Below, in pieces: positions 44,279 through 51,795 of a stretch of DNA of 54,928 nt. This stretch comes from an uncultured Bulleidia sp. (GTDB lineage Bacteria > Bacillota_I > Bacilli_A > Erysipelotrichales > Erysipelotrichaceae), in contig CAKVLT010000002.1 in assembly GCA_934757945.1 (NCBI GenBank), positions 1 through 54,928 of the forward strand, in the 5' to 3' direction. Position 1 is the stretch's first letter. Each line of letters starts with the position of its first letter. The position numbers were made by a program, and so were the translations under genes. The notes below the pieces were generated by a model. That model saw nothing but the letters and a program-made list of their open reading frames with translations. It was not told where the DNA came from and did not search any database.

Positions 44279-44298
44279 ATTCTAGCACATTTGGCTAA
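44279..44298 (-). promoter_or_regulatory. hydS promoter with operator TTAGC-N7-GCTAG
   Basis: On the minus strand TTAGCCAAATGTGCTAG (44282-44298) overlaps a -10-like TAGAAT (44279-44284), followed by AATGAA. Arm length, spacing and downstream bases match the site before hydC. Confidence 0.6.
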
Positions 44299-44302
44299 AT
44301 AT

Positions 44303-44342
44303 AAAAAAGGTTCCCTGGAAGTTACCTCTTCCAAAAGAACCT
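44303..44342 (-). terminator. Terminator of the HPr-LDH gene
   Basis: Nested pairing of AGGTTC with GAACCT and TGGAAG with CTTCCA ends in six Ts on the minus strand, 10 bases beyond the stop codon. Confidence 0.8.
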
Positions 44343-44352
44343 CTGGTTGAAA

Positions 44353-45651
44353 TTATTTTACTTCTGCAGGTCCGTAAGGGAATCCTTCGTTGAAGTTTCG
44401 TGCATTTTCCATTGTGACAGACGCAATAGCCTGTAATGCTTCACGTGTGAAGAATGCCTGATGAGATGTCAGAATCAGGTTAGGGAATGTCACAAGACGA
44501 GCTACTACAGAATTCTGCATCATATCATCAGAATGGTCTGTATAGACGTTGGAATCTTCGCCTTCATATACGTCCAGTGCCACTGCATGGAACTTATTGG
44601 CACGTAATCCCTTGATCAGTGCATCCACGTCAATTAATGGTCCTCTGGAAGTATTTACCAGCATGACACCATCTTTCATCATATTGATAGCTTCTTCATC
44701 AATCAGATGGTATGTTCCACCATCTCCCATAATCAACGGAGCATGTAAACTGATCAGATCAGCTTTTTTAAGAAGTTCTTCTTTGGAAACGTAAGTCAAC
44801 AGACCTTCTTCTTCCAGCTTCTTATTAGGATACGCATCCCATCCAAGTACTGTCATACCATAGCCTTTGCAGATTCTTGCCATAATCTGACCAATTCTTC
44901 CTGTACCCATGATACCGGCTACCTTATTGTGTAAGTCCACACCCAATAAGCCATTCAAAGAGAAGTTGTTATCTTTTACTTTATTATAGGCACGGTTAAT
45001 TCTTCTGTTTGCGGCCTGAATAATGGACATGGCATGTTCTGCAACTGCATATGGAGAATATGCAGGAACACGTAATACTGTAATACCATGTTCCTTACAA
45101 GCATCAAGATCCACATTATTAAATCCTGCGCAACGTAACAGAATCAGTTTGACTCCACCCTTTGCCAGCTGTTCTACAACAGGACGTGGTGCTTCATCAT
45201 TAACGAAAATACATACTGCTTCAAAGCCCTGTGCCAGATGTACTGTTTCAGATGTCAGACGGCTGTTAAAGTAAGTAATGTCCACATTGTATGTGCCTTC
45301 TCCTTTATCCTTGGATAATTCTGAGAAGAATAAACGATCATAGTCTTTTGTACCAAAGAAAGCTACATGTAACAGACTGGCAGGTTTATCCTTAGGAGCA
45401 ATCTCCTTCAGCACTTCTTCCACTTCCTTCTGGCAGGCATCTTCATCTTCCCCGTCAAAAACAATGTGAAGTACAGAACCCTTTGCAGCATGTAATGCCA
45501 GAATCTGTAATACATTATTACCAGATGCCTGTTCACCATTGCATTCAATCATAACCGATGCTTTATAGTTAGTGCATGCCTGCGCAATCATAGCTGCAGG
45601 ACGTGCATGAATACCCAATGCATTCGTTACTTCATAATCAAACTTTTTCAT
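44353..45651 (-). CDS. HPr domain fused to D-lactate dehydrogenase
   Basis: This 432-residue protein joins two families. Residues 1-88 are a PTS HPr domain with His15 and Arg17 in LGIHARPAA exactly as in free HPr; the position of regulatory Ser46 is Asn (NNVLQIL). Residues 93-432 are a D-2-hydroxyacid dehydrogenase of the D-lactate type, reducing pyruvate with NADH. It has the Rossmann loop GTGRIG (249-254), Arg336 (NTSRGPL), Glu363 (DVYE) and His397 (LTSHQAF). Both halves look intact. Phosphorylation of His15 by enzyme I could tie lactate formation to sugar uptake; this is inference. AAGGAG lies an unusual 16 bases before the ATG. Confidence 0.9.
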   Translation of the reverse strand: MKKFDYEVTNALGIHARPAAMIAQACTNYKASVMIECNGEQASGNNVLQILALHAAKGSVLHIVFDGEDEDACQKEVEEVLKEIAPKDKPASLLHVAFFGTKDYDRLFFSELSKDKGEGTYNVDITYFNSRLTSETVHLAQGFEAVCIFVNDEAPRPVVEQLAKGGVKLILLRCAGFNNVDLDACKEHGITVLRVPAYSPYAVAEHAMSIIQAANRRINRAYNKVKDNNFSLNGLLGVDLHNKVAGIMGTGRIGQIMARICKGYGMTVLGWDAYPNKKLEEEGLLTYVSKEELLKKADLISLHAPLIMGDGGTYHLIDEEAINMMKDGVMLVNTSRGPLIDVDALIKGLRANKFHAVALDVYEGEDSNVYTDHSDDMMQNSVVARLVTFPNLILTSHQAFFTREALQAIASVTMENARNFNEGFPYGPAEVK

Positions 45652-45780
45652 AAAATTGTTTTTTCAACTCCTTTAACTACAATTACTATACTATCTAAAA
45701 ACCATTCATGCCATAAAGGAATACACAAAATTTCACAATCTTCTGAAATGTATTTAACATTGTTTTTTATATGCATCATA

Positions 45781-46599
45781 TTAAATGATTTGTAATTGTT
45801 TGAACATTTTATATACTCCATTATCATCTACATCATCGGCAATATAGGTTGCTTTTTGCTTTATTTCATCGTTTCCATTTTTCATGGCAATCTTTATATT
45901 ACAGGCATTAAACATAGGAAGATCACTTGAAGAATCACCAAAACATATAGATTCTTTTTTATCTATATGTAAATAGTCCAGTAACTTATTGATGGCAAAT
46001 TCTTTACTGATTCCTTCGGGACTGGTATCTCCATAAAGTGCAAGTTGCCCTTTTCCACCCCAGGATCCCACAACCATATCCTTAAACTCTTTCACGGCAT
46101 CCAGATAATCTTGATAACTATTTAATACAAATGCTGTCTTGTTTACATCATCTCTATATTTTGATGTCATTTTTCTAAAAGCTGGGTTTGTTGGTGCATT
46201 TACAGCTGATTTATTATTACCAAATACATATTTCATACGAGCCTGTACTGACTTTTCCATATAATCGTCACTAATATATATGCCACTGTTACACTCAAAT
46301 CTATAGGCAAGAGATCTTGAAATACACCAATCTGTAAAATGTTTACATTGAACATAAGTTAATGGTTTATGAAATATTTCTGTACCTTGTACTTCAATAT
46401 AATTCCCATTTCCTCCAATAAGACCGTCCAATTCAAAATCAAAATGTCTTTCCAGTATTTCCTGTTTAGAACATCCAGTACACAAAAATACAAAATGCCC
46501 ATTTTTTCTTGCTGCGATAACCGCCTCTTTTGCTGATGATGGTATTTGTGCTTTGTAATTAATTAATGTCCCATCTACATCTAAAAACAATATTGCCAT
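45781..46599 (-). CDS. Cof-type HAD-family phosphatase (second copy)
   Basis: This 272-residue HAD hydrolase has motif I DVDGTL, a motif II segment FLCTGCS and motif IV CFGDSSSDLPMF. It is paralogous to the phosphatase at 31695-32510. It lies after the 6-phospho-beta-glucosidase gene, separated by a hairpin, so it is probably a low-level part of the beta-glucoside operon. It may dephosphorylate accumulated sugar phosphates, as proposed for related Cof enzymes. The start at 46599 has AGGAG upstream; a longer frame would begin inside the hairpin. Confidence 0.86.
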   Translation of the reverse strand: MAILFLDVDGTLINYKAQIPSSAKEAVIAARKNGHFVFLCTGCSKQEILERHFDFELDGLIGGNGNYIEVQGTEIFHKPLTYVQCKHFTDWCISRSLAYRFECNSGIYISDDYMEKSVQARMKYVFGNNKSAVNAPTNPAFRKMTSKYRDDVNKTAFVLNSYQDYLDAVKEFKDMVVGSWGGKGQLALYGDTSPEGISKEFAINKLLDYLHIDKKESICFGDSSSDLPMFNACNIKIAMKNGNDEIKQKATYIADDVDDNGVYKMFKQLQII

Positions 46600-46613
46600 A
46601 TTCACAACTCCTG

Positions 46614-46649
46614 ATAAAAAAGATGTTCTATGATTTCCGAACATCTTTT
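46614..46649 (-). terminator. Hairpin between GH1 and HAD genes
   Basis: An 11-bp stem (AAAAGATGTTC/GAACATCTTTT) ends in a T-run on the minus strand. It probably terminates most of the PTS operon transcript, leaving limited read-through into the HAD gene. Confidence 0.75.
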
Positions 46650-46656
46650 CTATTTT

Positions 46657-48093
46657 TTATTCAATTCCTAAATCTTTGCCATTAGTACCAATGACTGTTT
46701 TGTACCAATTGTAACTCTTCTTCAGATATCTGTTTCCTGTACCATTTCCTTCATCATCCAAATCAACGTAGATGATGCCGTATCTCTTTGACATTTGTCC
46801 TGTACCATTAGAAACAATATCAATAGGACCCCACATAGTATATCCGAACAGATCAACACCCTTTTCAATAGCTCTTTGCATAGCCTGAACATGTTTTCTC
46901 ATGTAATCAATACGATAATCATCATTAATTACATTATCTTCCTCTACCGTGTCAATAGCGCCTAATCCATTTTCAGAAATAAACAATGGCTTCTGATATC
47001 TGTCATATAAATCCTGTAAAGCCAGCATTAATCCGTCTGGGTCAACTGACCATCCCCATCCTGTCTTTGGTAAATATGGATTTACAATACCTTCAAGTGT
47101 ATTTGTATCAATAATCTTTTCAGCAGCTTCAGTCTCTTCAGAAGATACCACTCTGCTTCTGTAATAAGAGAATGTAATGAAGTCTACAGGATAAGAAGCA
47201 ATAATTTCTTCATCTCCCTCTTCAAAAGTGATTTTGATATTATTTTCTTCAAAATACTGCCAGATATAATCCGGATACTTTCCTCTTACCTGAACATCGG
47301 AGAAGAAATACTCTTTTCTCTTTTCTTTTTCAGCAGCAATAACATCTTTTGGGTTACATGTGTAAGGATACACTGTCTTGTACGCAATCATTGCCCCCAC
47401 TTTGGCATGATTAGAATGCTGGTGAATATACTTTACTGCAAGTGCACTTGCTACAAACTGGTGATGTGCTGCCTGATACATTCTTTGCAGCAGATTTTCG
47501 CTGTCAGGATAAATACATGCAGCATCCCAACAGATAGGTTTTACAGCCGCGTTACCAATTTCATTAAATGTCAGCCAGTAATCAACAACATCGTCAAGAT
47601 TATCAACAATCGTTCTGACAAACTTCATATAAAACTCAATAAATTTACGGTTATCCCATCCACCATATGTATCTACTAAATGCAATGGTGTTTCATAATG
47701 AGAAATAGTAACCATAACTTTCATTCCCAGTTCATGACAGTATTTAAACATATCATGATAGAAATCCAGTCCTTTTTGATTTGGAGTTTCTTCTTCACCC
47801 GTAGGATAAATTCTTGTCCAGTTGATAGATGTTCTGAAAATATTGAAATTAGCTTCAGCCATCAGTTTCAAATCACTCTTATAGGTATGATAGAAGTCAA
47901 TTGCCTTGTGAGTAGGATAATACTCCGCATCTCTTCTCAATCCTCCAAAAAAGCCTCTTGCCTTGATATCTGCTGTAGACATTTGTTTGCCATCTTCCAG
48001 ATAAGCACCCTCACACTGGTTGGCAGCTACCGCACCACCCCATAAAAATCCTTCAGGAAATTCTTTTTTCACTTTTTTATTTAACAATGCCAT
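46657..48093 (-). CDS. bglA: 6-phospho-beta-glucosidase (GH1)
   Basis: This 478-residue GH1 enzyme cleaves phosphorylated beta-glucosides delivered by the adjacent PTS. It has the N-terminal signature FPEGFLWGGAVAANQCEGA, acid/base Glu in LTFNEIG, nucleophile Glu in FISENGLG and the phosphate-recognising SKRYGIIYVD that separates 6-phospho-glycosidases from plain glucosidases. The length is normal. It starts 1 base after the EIIA gene. The sugar could be cellobiose, arbutin, salicin or a similar glucoside. Confidence 0.93.
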   Translation of the reverse strand: MALLNKKVKKEFPEGFLWGGAVAANQCEGAYLEDGKQMSTADIKARGFFGGLRRDAEYYPTHKAIDFYHTYKSDLKLMAEANFNIFRTSINWTRIYPTGEEETPNQKGLDFYHDMFKYCHELGMKVMVTISHYETPLHLVDTYGGWDNRKFIEFYMKFVRTIVDNLDDVVDYWLTFNEIGNAAVKPICWDAACIYPDSENLLQRMYQAAHHQFVASALAVKYIHQHSNHAKVGAMIAYKTVYPYTCNPKDVIAAEKEKRKEYFFSDVQVRGKYPDYIWQYFEENNIKITFEEGDEEIIASYPVDFITFSYYRSRVVSSEETEAAEKIIDTNTLEGIVNPYLPKTGWGWSVDPDGLMLALQDLYDRYQKPLFISENGLGAIDTVEEDNVINDDYRIDYMRKHVQAMQRAIEKGVDLFGYTMWGPIDIVSNGTGQMSKRYGIIYVDLDDEGNGTGNRYLKKSYNWYKTVIGTNGKDLGIE

Positions 48094-48094
48094 A

Positions 48095-48586
48095 CTATTC
48101 TCCTTCTTCTTTATATTCAGCTACTACTGTTTTTCCTTTTTTTGCATATCCGTCTGTTGTAAAACTCATTTTCTTCTCACAGCCAGGGAAAATCATCATT
48201 GTTGTCAGATCATATCCTTCTTGTTTCAAATCATAGGAATTCATGCGAATGATTTTATCTCCTCTATGGACAACAGTTCCTGCTTCTACAAACTTTTTAA
48301 ATCCGACACCTTGTTTATTTACAGTATCAATACCGATATGCACCAGTATTTCTACACCATCTTCATTTTTCATTCCAAATGCATGTATGGTAGGAAACAC
48401 CATTGTGACCTCTCCATCACATGGAGCCACAATCACATCATCATCAGGCACAATGGCAACACCAGTTCCCATCATACCTTTAGAAAATACATCGTCATTC
48501 ACTGCAGTAAGTGGAATGATTTTCCCACTTACCACAGCTGCAAAATCATTTGGGTTTTCTTCTTTTTTTGAAAACAACTTAAACAT
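48095..48586 (-). CDS. PTS glucose-type EIIA component
   Basis: This 163-residue EIIA of the Crr/glucose type carries phosphate from HPr to the EIIB domain. The phosphorylated His lies in ILVHIGIDTV and the second active-site His in FPTIHAFG. It is a stand-alone EIIA; the transporter gene just upstream lacks an EIIA domain, so the two complete each other. A gap of 2 bases on one side and 1 on the other confirms one operon. Confidence 0.92.
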   Translation of the reverse strand: MFKLFSKKEENPNDFAAVVSGKIIPLTAVNDDVFSKGMMGTGVAIVPDDDVIVAPCDGEVTMVFPTIHAFGMKNEDGVEILVHIGIDTVNKQGVGFKKFVEAGTVVHRGDKIIRMNSYDLKQEGYDLTTMMIFPGCEKKMSFTTDGYAKKGKTVVAEYKEEGE

Positions 48587-48588
48587 AC

Positions 48589-49977
48589 TTACTTGATACT
48601 CTTTCCATCATATAAAACATAAGTGCATAGAAAGGAGACTACGAAGGAAACAGCAACACCAGCAAGAATTGCGCCCATAGTCTTTTCAAAAATAACTACG
48701 CCAAGGATAGAAGAATAACCCATTGCAAAAGCTTTAGCACCCATAAATCCGGCAACAGCACCACCAGAAATACCACCGGCAACAAGACTGATCATCGGTT
48801 TCTTCAAGCGAAGACTAACACCATATAATGCAGGTTCAGATACACCAGAAAGAATAGCGCCGATACCTGCAGACAATGCAGTTGCCCTGAATTCTTTATC
48901 TTTAGTTTTTAAAGCAACAGCACAACAGGAACCACCCTCAGAAATGTTATGTAAAATCCAACCAGGTCTGAACACATTATCATATCCTGTACGAGAGAAT
49001 AATTCCATCATAGGAGCTACCGGCAACATATTTACACCCATCATAACCAGGAATGGCTGAGCTGCTGCAATAATACCCGGAGCAAATCCACCTACATGTG
49101 CCTGTAACCAGATGATACCTGCAACAATCCAGGAACCAACAATATTACCAATAGGACCTAATGCTAATACAACAATTGGAAAACCAATTAAGAATACACA
49201 TAATGGAGCAAACACACTTCTGAATAATCCAGGAATAACTCTATAGAAGAATCTTTCCAGATATGCACATAAAATAGCTGTAAAAATGCCTGGAAGTAAT
49301 GTACTACCATAGGAAGCTAAATGCACCGGAAGACCAAACATTGTAGTAGCTTCTCCAGCAGTCATAATAGTGTCAAATGCCGGATATACCAGTGTCAATG
49401 CAATTGCCATGGAAAATGCAGGGTTGGACTTTAAGACCTTGCTGGTACCGTATGCCACTAATACAGGCATAAAGTAGAATGGTGCACTGGACATAAAGTT
49501 AAGCATTGTATATGCAGTAGTACTTGCTACTGATGGGAAGAAGTAATTCAGTAAAGAGAGAATTACTTTCAGCATACCTGCACCATACACTACTGTAATG
49601 AATGGTGTCAGCGACTGAGACATAAATGTAATTGCTTTTTCAAAATAATATTTGAAGTTCTTCTTCTCATTACCAGACACAATATCTCCATCAAGATTCT
49701 CATTAATTGGAGCTTCTGTTTGTACAGAGTAATTCTTTTCAAGGTTATCAAATACAGGGAATAAATGTTCACCAAGAATAATCTGGTACTGCTGATTTCC
49801 ATAAACCACCCCTAATACTCCAGGTAAATTTTTAATTTTTTCATCCTCAGCTTTATTTCTGTCATTCAAATATAATCTTAAACGTGTTACGCAATGTGTA
49901 ATTGTTTTGATATTTTCGACGCCACCTACATATTCCACTATCTGCTTTGTCAAATTATCATAATCTATTTTAGCCAT
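48589..49977 (-). CDS. PTS beta-glucoside EIIBC component
   Basis: This 462-residue permease has an N-terminal EIIB domain with phospho-Cys in ITHCVTRLRLYL (near residue 27), then an EIIC domain of about ten helices from residue 100 onward. It is of the BglF/AscF type without the fused EIIA. The substrate is inferred as a beta-glucoside from LicT and 6-phospho-beta-glucosidase neighbours. The start at 49977 follows GAGAGG and overlaps licT by 8 bases. Confidence 0.92.
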   Translation of the reverse strand: MAKIDYDNLTKQIVEYVGGVENIKTITHCVTRLRLYLNDRNKAEDEKIKNLPGVLGVVYGNQQYQIILGEHLFPVFDNLEKNYSVQTEAPINENLDGDIVSGNEKKNFKYYFEKAITFMSQSLTPFITVVYGAGMLKVILSLLNYFFPSVASTTAYTMLNFMSSAPFYFMPVLVAYGTSKVLKSNPAFSMAIALTLVYPAFDTIMTAGEATTMFGLPVHLASYGSTLLPGIFTAILCAYLERFFYRVIPGLFRSVFAPLCVFLIGFPIVVLALGPIGNIVGSWIVAGIIWLQAHVGGFAPGIIAAAQPFLVMMGVNMLPVAPMMELFSRTGYDNVFRPGWILHNISEGGSCCAVALKTKDKEFRATALSAGIGAILSGVSEPALYGVSLRLKKPMISLVAGGISGGAVAGFMGAKAFAMGYSSILGVVIFEKTMGAILAGVAVSFVVSFLCTYVLYDGKSIK

Positions 49978-50851
49978 TAGTATTGTCCTCTCTTTGTAGC
50001 TCATACAGCCTTACAATATGAATCATTAAATAAATACAATCTTCATCAGTACATCTGTAATCAAACTTTTCATTTATGAATTCACTGATTTCCTGAATAC
50101 ACCTGTCAACTCCTTCATACTTTGTGACCAGCTGACCGAATATATTAGTAACCTCAATAGAACCGTTGGAAGTTTGATGACTGACAATTCTGCTCAAGAA
50201 AAATTTCAGGTGAATAATGTACCTTGAATATGCTAATGAATCTTCATCTATTTGATTTCCAAGATATTTCATTGTGATGTCCACAATTCTGTTCACGCCT
50301 TCGAGCAATTCTCTTGTTTCAATATTTGTTTTTTCCTGAGACGCAACTATCAGATGGAAAGCAATTGATGTTGCTTCATCTTTTGGAAGATCTACATGCA
50401 GAGTTTCATTAATATATTGAATAGCAGATTTACCTACCCGGTACTCATCTTTATAGAATCTCTTGATTTCTTCATTGAACAACTTTGGGGTGTTATTTCC
50501 CTCTCTGAATTGTTTAACACTGAAATCAATATGATCCGAAAGACTGACAAGTAAGTTGACATTATATTTTTGATTTAATGTTTTCGTAGCATAATCAATA
50601 ATATGTTGTGATACTTCAATCACTTCGAAAGGCACTTCTTCAAATAAAGTAAGATTTAAATTTTTCTGTCTGTCCAGATAAATATATGTCTTCATAATTT
50701 CTTCAGGATAGACAATATCATTCTTACTTTTTCTAAACCCCAGCCCCTTTCCTATCGCTATCATTTCACGGCCGTTTGAATCTTTAACGATAACAATATT
50801 GTTGTTCACGACTTTAAATGTCCTGTACACCTGTTTATCTAACTCCAGCAT
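49970..50851 (-). CDS. licT: BglG/LicT-family transcriptional antiterminator
   Basis: This 293-residue RNA-binding regulator has a CAT domain (residues 1-55, KVVNNNIVIVKDSNGREMIAIGKG) and two PRD domains with conserved His residues (SLSDHIDF, SIAFHLIV, SRIVSHQ, LMIHIVRL). When its PRDs are suitably phosphorylated it binds a RAT hairpin and blocks a leader terminator. Both RNA elements lie directly upstream, so it regulates its own operon. AAGGAG precedes the ATG at 50851. Confidence 0.93.
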   Translation of the reverse strand: MLELDKQVYRTFKVVNNNIVIVKDSNGREMIAIGKGLGFRKSKNDIVYPEEIMKTYIYLDRQKNLNLTLFEEVPFEVIEVSQHIIDYATKTLNQKYNVNLLVSLSDHIDFSVKQFREGNNTPKLFNEEIKRFYKDEYRVGKSAIQYINETLHVDLPKDEATSIAFHLIVASQEKTNIETRELLEGVNRIVDITMKYLGNQIDEDSLAYSRYIIHLKFFLSRIVSHQTSNGSIEVTNIFGQLVTKYEGVDRCIQEISEFINEKFDYRCTDEDCIYLMIHIVRLYELQREDNTNG

Positions 50852-50875
50852 GTTTCTCCTTCCCCAATACAAATT

Positions 50876-50937
50876 AAAAAGGCAAACTCAAACATTCAGT
50901 TTACCGCCTCAGATAAACTAACGTAAGAATTTGCCTT
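50876..50937 (-). terminator. Leader terminator controlled by LicT
   Basis: On the minus strand AAGGCAAA pairs with TTTGCCTT, with inner AGTTTA/TAAACT pairing, and ends in a T-run 25 bases before licT. Its 5' arm overlaps the RAT element, as required for mutually exclusive folding. Confidence 0.8.
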
Positions 50938-50962
50938 AATAGCTTAGATTAAGTAACAAGTC
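50927..50962 (-). promoter_or_regulatory. RAT ribonucleic antiterminator target
   Basis: The minus-strand sequence contains CTTGTTACT and AGGCAAA about 14 bases apart, the two conserved blocks of BglG/LicT-type RAT elements. It overlaps the 5' arm of the leader terminator. Confidence 0.75.
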
Positions 50963-50982
50963 TTAATTTGTATTACGTTGTA

Positions 50983-51011
50983 AGTATAGCTGGTACCGCT
51001 TTCAAATTCAA
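50983..51011 (-). promoter_or_regulatory. Promoter of the licT-PTS operon with cre-like site
   Basis: On the minus strand TTGAAT and TATACT are exactly 17 bases apart. The spacer carries TGAAAGCGGTACCA (50991-51004), matching 13 of 14 positions of the CcpA cre consensus TGWAANCGNTNWCA. CcpA binding there would block RNA polymerase. Confidence 0.75.
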
Positions 51012-51092
51012 CAGTATTTTTATTTTTTTTCTGGTTTTGGAATAAAAATTCAGAAACATAACAATACATACATCAGTAATGAAATTAAGGGG

Positions 51093-51118
51093 TAAAAACA
51101 GACATTCCTGTCTGTTTT
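51093..51118 (-). terminator. Terminator of the GRE-aldolase operon
   Basis: A 10-bp stem (AAAACAGACA/TGTCTGTTTT) with a GGAA loop and T-run follows the aldolase stop codon. Confidence 0.85.
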
Positions 51119-51124
51119 CCTACA

Positions 51125-51787
51125 TCAGAAAGTAGTTCTTCCTGTTAACTTTTCATAATCTTTTACAAAATCAGATACTGCACCATCAATGGCCAGATTC
51201 TTTACAAATCCCTCAATAACATCAGGAGCACATGTAGAAGAACCCACTCCGTACATAGCCAGTTCCTTTACCTGCTGAGAATTCTTAAATGAAGCTGCCA
51301 GCACCATGCAGGAATACCCGTTAGTATCCAGAATATCCTGAATCTCCTTTACTACATTGACACCATCATACCCCATATTGTCAATTCTGTTGACATAAGG
51401 AGCTACATACGCAGCACCTGCTTTTGCCGCAAGGTAAGCCTGCATCGGTGTATATACCACTGTAGCACACACTGGAATCTGTTTTTCAGACAGTATCTTC
51501 ATTGCCTTAAAACCTTCTTTTATGGAAGGAATCTTCACAACCGTATTCTTACCAAAAGCTTTTACAATCTTTTCCGCATCTTCTACCATACCTTCAGCAT
51601 CCTGTGCCACAGCCTGCACAAATAATGTATCGTCCCCAATCACTGAACGAATCTCTGTCAGCACTTCCATAGGATTTCTTCCGGTTTTAGCTAAAATACT
51701 CGGATTGGTAGTAACCCCATCTACCGGATAATACGCATAAATTTCTTTGATTTTTTCTACATTTGCATCATCAATAAATAATTTCAT
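51125..51787 (-). CDS. fsa: Fructose-6-phosphate aldolase-type transaldolase (FSA/TalC)
   Basis: This 220-residue class I aldolase is short, like FSA/TalC. The Schiff-base Lys85 lies in TVVKIPSIK, the same position as in E. coli FsaA, and GVTTNPSILAK and APYVNRIDNMG are conserved phosphate- and dihydroxyacetone-site segments. FSA enzymes join or split hydroxyacetone or dihydroxyacetone and glyceraldehyde 3-phosphate. It is 8 bases after a glycyl radical enzyme gene, as fsaA and fsaB are near ybiW and pflD in E. coli, which favours 1-deoxyfructose 6-phosphate as substrate. Confidence 0.9.
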   Translation of the reverse strand: MKLFIDDANVEKIKEIYAYYPVDGVTTNPSILAKTGRNPMEVLTEIRSVIGDDTLFVQAVAQDAEGMVEDAEKIVKAFGKNTVVKIPSIKEGFKAMKILSEKQIPVCATVVYTPMQAYLAAKAGAAYVAPYVNRIDNMGYDGVNVVKEIQDILDTNGYSCMVLAASFKNSQQVKELAMYGVGSSTCAPDVIEGFVKNLAIDGAVSDFVKDYEKLTGRTTF

Positions 51788-51795
51788 ATCTCTTC

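Noticed and set aside
45720..45760. Possible Rex site before the HPr-LDH gene (minus-strand TTGTGAAATTTTGTGTA)
   Set aside because: Only the left half matches the Rex consensus; the right half does not form the inverted repeat.
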